64,000 nucleotides of DNA, from positions 1 through 64,000 of the forward strand of contig CACHVD010000005.1 of NCBI GenBank assembly GCA_902583265.1. The letters run 5' to 3'. Source of the stretch: an uncultured Prochlorococcus sp. (GTDB lineage Bacteria > Cyanobacteriota > Cyanobacteriia > PCC-6307 > Cyanobiaceae). The translations under genes were made by a program, and so were the position numbers. The notes beneath the pieces were generated by a model. That model saw only the letters and a program-made list of their open reading frames with translations, did not search any database and was not told the origin of the DNA. Below, in pieces: positions 62,360 to 64,000 of the stretch (positions within the stretch are counted from its first letter, which is position 1; the number at the start of each line of letters is the position of its first letter).

Positions 62360-62408
62360 TCGGGGCGACAGGATTCGAACCTGCGACCTAGTGCTCCCAA
62401 AGCACTTG
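62360..62408 (-). pseudogene. Partial tRNA-Pro (TGG), 3' portion from anticodon arm to discriminator base
   Basis: Reverse complement CAAGTGCTTTGGGAGCACTAGGTCGCAGGTTCGAATCCTGTCGCCCCGA: intact anticodon stem-loop and T-arm, 3' acceptor strand present, 5' half absent. Confidence 0.9.
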
Positions 62409-62632
62409 TATGTAAAAATGAGAAAAACTTAAGAACGTAGATTATAACAAGTGTTATCTTTGTTGTTGGAACGTATTTGAGTCTCAAAATCATGCTTTAC
62501 GATCGCAAGAAGTAGCATGAGATCGTCCCCTAGCTCCCCCTCTAGCTCCCCTAGTTGCACCCGAGTGCCTTCTTCTTCATTATTATTACAAATTGACAGT
62601 AGATTAAAATAAAGGAAATAAGCACTTGTATC

Positions 62633-63175
62633 GTGAAAAAATTTCTTTTACCTTTTTTATTAATATTTTTATCAAGTTGCACTTTTGAAAAAGATTATAA
62701 AAGTGAATTAAAAGAAGAACTTAAAAATGAACTTAAAAATGAACTTAGGTTAGAACTTAAAAATGAACTTCAAAAGGGTGGTAATAAGAATAATGAGTTC
62801 CATCTAGAAATAATAGATGAAACTATATTGGGAATTAGCGATTTCAAGACTGATAAACCATCCTATGGTGGTTGTAGTTTTTCTGGAAACTTTAAATTTA
62901 ATATAAAAGTTCCTGAAAACTTTACAGGGAGTATTTCAGATATAGCAGCAACTTATTTATACAAGGGAGTTGAACAAGTTGGAAGTTTTTATGATGATTT
63001 TATTGATGGAAAATCTATTGAAGGTTCGTATGTGAGTGGATATGTTTCATCAGATGAAATGCTCACTAAAGAAGGATCTTTAATATGTTCAATTAATTCT
63101 TCAGATGACATAAAATTAAAATCATTTAGTAAAAAAACTCTTGTTCTAGAGGGCATTAAACCTTCTTTAAAATGA
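62633..63175 (+). CDS. Lipoprotein with Lys/Glu/Leu-rich repeated N-terminal helix
   Basis: GTG start; lipobox LLIFLSSC; ELKEELKNELKNELRLELKNELQ repeat encoded by repeated aaaaatgaactt units. Confidence 0.7.
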   Translation: MKKFLLPFLLIFLSSCTFEKDYKSELKEELKNELKNELRLELKNELQKGGNKNNEFHLEIIDETILGISDFKTDKPSYGGCSFSGNFKFNIKVPENFTGSISDIAATYLYKGVEQVGSFYDDFIDGKSIEGSYVSGYVSSDEMLTKEGSLICSINSSDDIKLKSFSKKTLVLEGIKPSLK

Positions 63176-64000
63176 AAAGATTACTATTTCCTCTATTAAT
63201 TGCAATCTCCTTCCCTAATTCTGTTAATGCAGAATTAGATACTGAAGTTCATAAGTTATGTTTGCAAGCTGCTGATTATGTAGGTTGCCTAAAAGCTCAA
63301 ACTAAGAATAAAAAAATTATTGCAGGTGAAATATCTGAAAATGGAGAATCCTTAATTGTTAATAGTTGCCCAGAGGGAAATGCTTATGTCGGGAATGGAT
63401 TATGTAAAAAAGTTGAATGTGAATATCCTATGGATCATTTCAAAGCTGCAAAGGGACATGATCAGATAGTTGCTGGTAAAAGTGATTGGAGTTGCAAGAA
63501 AAAATTTCTCAGAGGAGTTGGATTATTAACACTTGGAAGTGAGTTTACAAAGGCAAAAGTAAATAAAATATGTCCAAACTCTGAGCCTGAAATAGGATGG
63601 AAAAATAGCTGTGAAAAGGTAATATCTAAGCCCACTTTGATAACAAAAAAAAATATAAATTCCAGTATTGAGCCAAAAGAAAATTCAGATCTTAAATTAT
63701 CTATCCAAAACCAAAATCCTTCTTTAGTTGATATAAAAGTACCCTTACTTGAAGAAAAAGTGCCTTTAGGAAAAAAATTTGGATTAGGTAATTTCATATA
63801 TGACACTTATGAAGATACAGCAAGTGGTAAAACTGTTTTTACTAACTGGCTCATTAGTGTAAACGAGATTAATCTTTCATTCCCGTACAGTGGTTCACAA
63901 AATGGAATTTTAACAATTAGAAATCATCCAAGATTTGGGGAAGATATTATTTTTAGAATTGAAAAAGGTCAAATTCTATCTTTAGATGGAATTTCATTAG
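63172..64000 (+). CDS. Secreted hypothetical protein, Cys-containing (3' truncated by window)
   Basis: Manual reading from ATG at 63172 overlapping upstream TGA: MKRLLFPLLIAISFPNSVNAELDTEVHKLCLQAADYVGCLKAQTKNKK... open to window end; signal peptide ending VNA. Confidence 0.75.
   Translation, partial: MKRLLFPLLIAISFPNSVNAELDTEVHKLCLQAADYVGCLKAQTKNKKIIAGEISENGESLIVNSCPEGNAYVGNGLCKKVECEYPMDHFKAAKGHDQIVAGKSDWSCKKKFLRGVGLLTLGSEFTKAKVNKICPNSEPEIGWKNSCEKVISKPTLITKKNINSSIEPKENSDLKLSIQNQNPSLVDIKVPLLEEKVPLGKKFGLGNFIYDTYEDTASGKTVFTNWLISVNEINLSFPYSGSQNGILTIRNHPRFGEDIIFRIEKGQILSLDGISL

Noticed and set aside
63462-63806. 114-aa minus-strand ORF at the window end
   Set aside because: Antisense to the continuous plus-strand secreted protein frame starting at 63172, which has a signal peptide and better coupling evidence.

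Overview
This AT-rich 64 kb window has the gene content and order of a marine picocyanobacterium, most likely high-light Prochlorococcus; that assignment is my inference from protein families, not a database match. Most of it (about 1-60.6 kb) is compact core genome: the heme A/cytochrome oxidase cluster (ctaB, ctaA, ctaCDE), ribE, topA, ndhB, birA, menG/ubiE, hisF, petP-chlG, a class A PBP, rsmB, lepA, mqo, nfu, murE, yidD, rpsD, metB/metC-like genes, cysK, queA, pdhC, an acyl-CoA synthetase, lipB, hpf, recO, a glycosyltransferase, proC, sepF, yggS, pipX, ecfT, der, cobI, a miaE-like gene, aroQ, and tRNA-Tyr/tRNA-Thr. The last ~3.4 kb, directly downstream of tRNA-Thr, looks like the edge of a genomic island. 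It contains a probable N-terminal integrase remnant, a tandem 12-bp repeat, an alkyltransferase-like protein, several tiny ORFs, structured non-coding DNA, and a 48-bp 3' fragment of tRNA-Pro on the minus strand. The points most worth following up are: (i) a photolyase-related gene that appears to have lost most 4Fe-4S ligands, in a tight operon with a previously untracked 43-aa DUF2256 zinc-ribbon ORF, a TIGR03643-like protein and a DCC-family (DUF393) protein; (ii) a leader resembling the Downstream-peptide/glutamine-II riboswitch upstream of a DUF4278 micro-protein; (iii) the tRNA-associated island with mobile-element remnants; (iv) a DeoC-like protein apparently lacking the Schiff-base lysine; (v) an ArsM-like methyltransferase paired with a class V aminotransferase.
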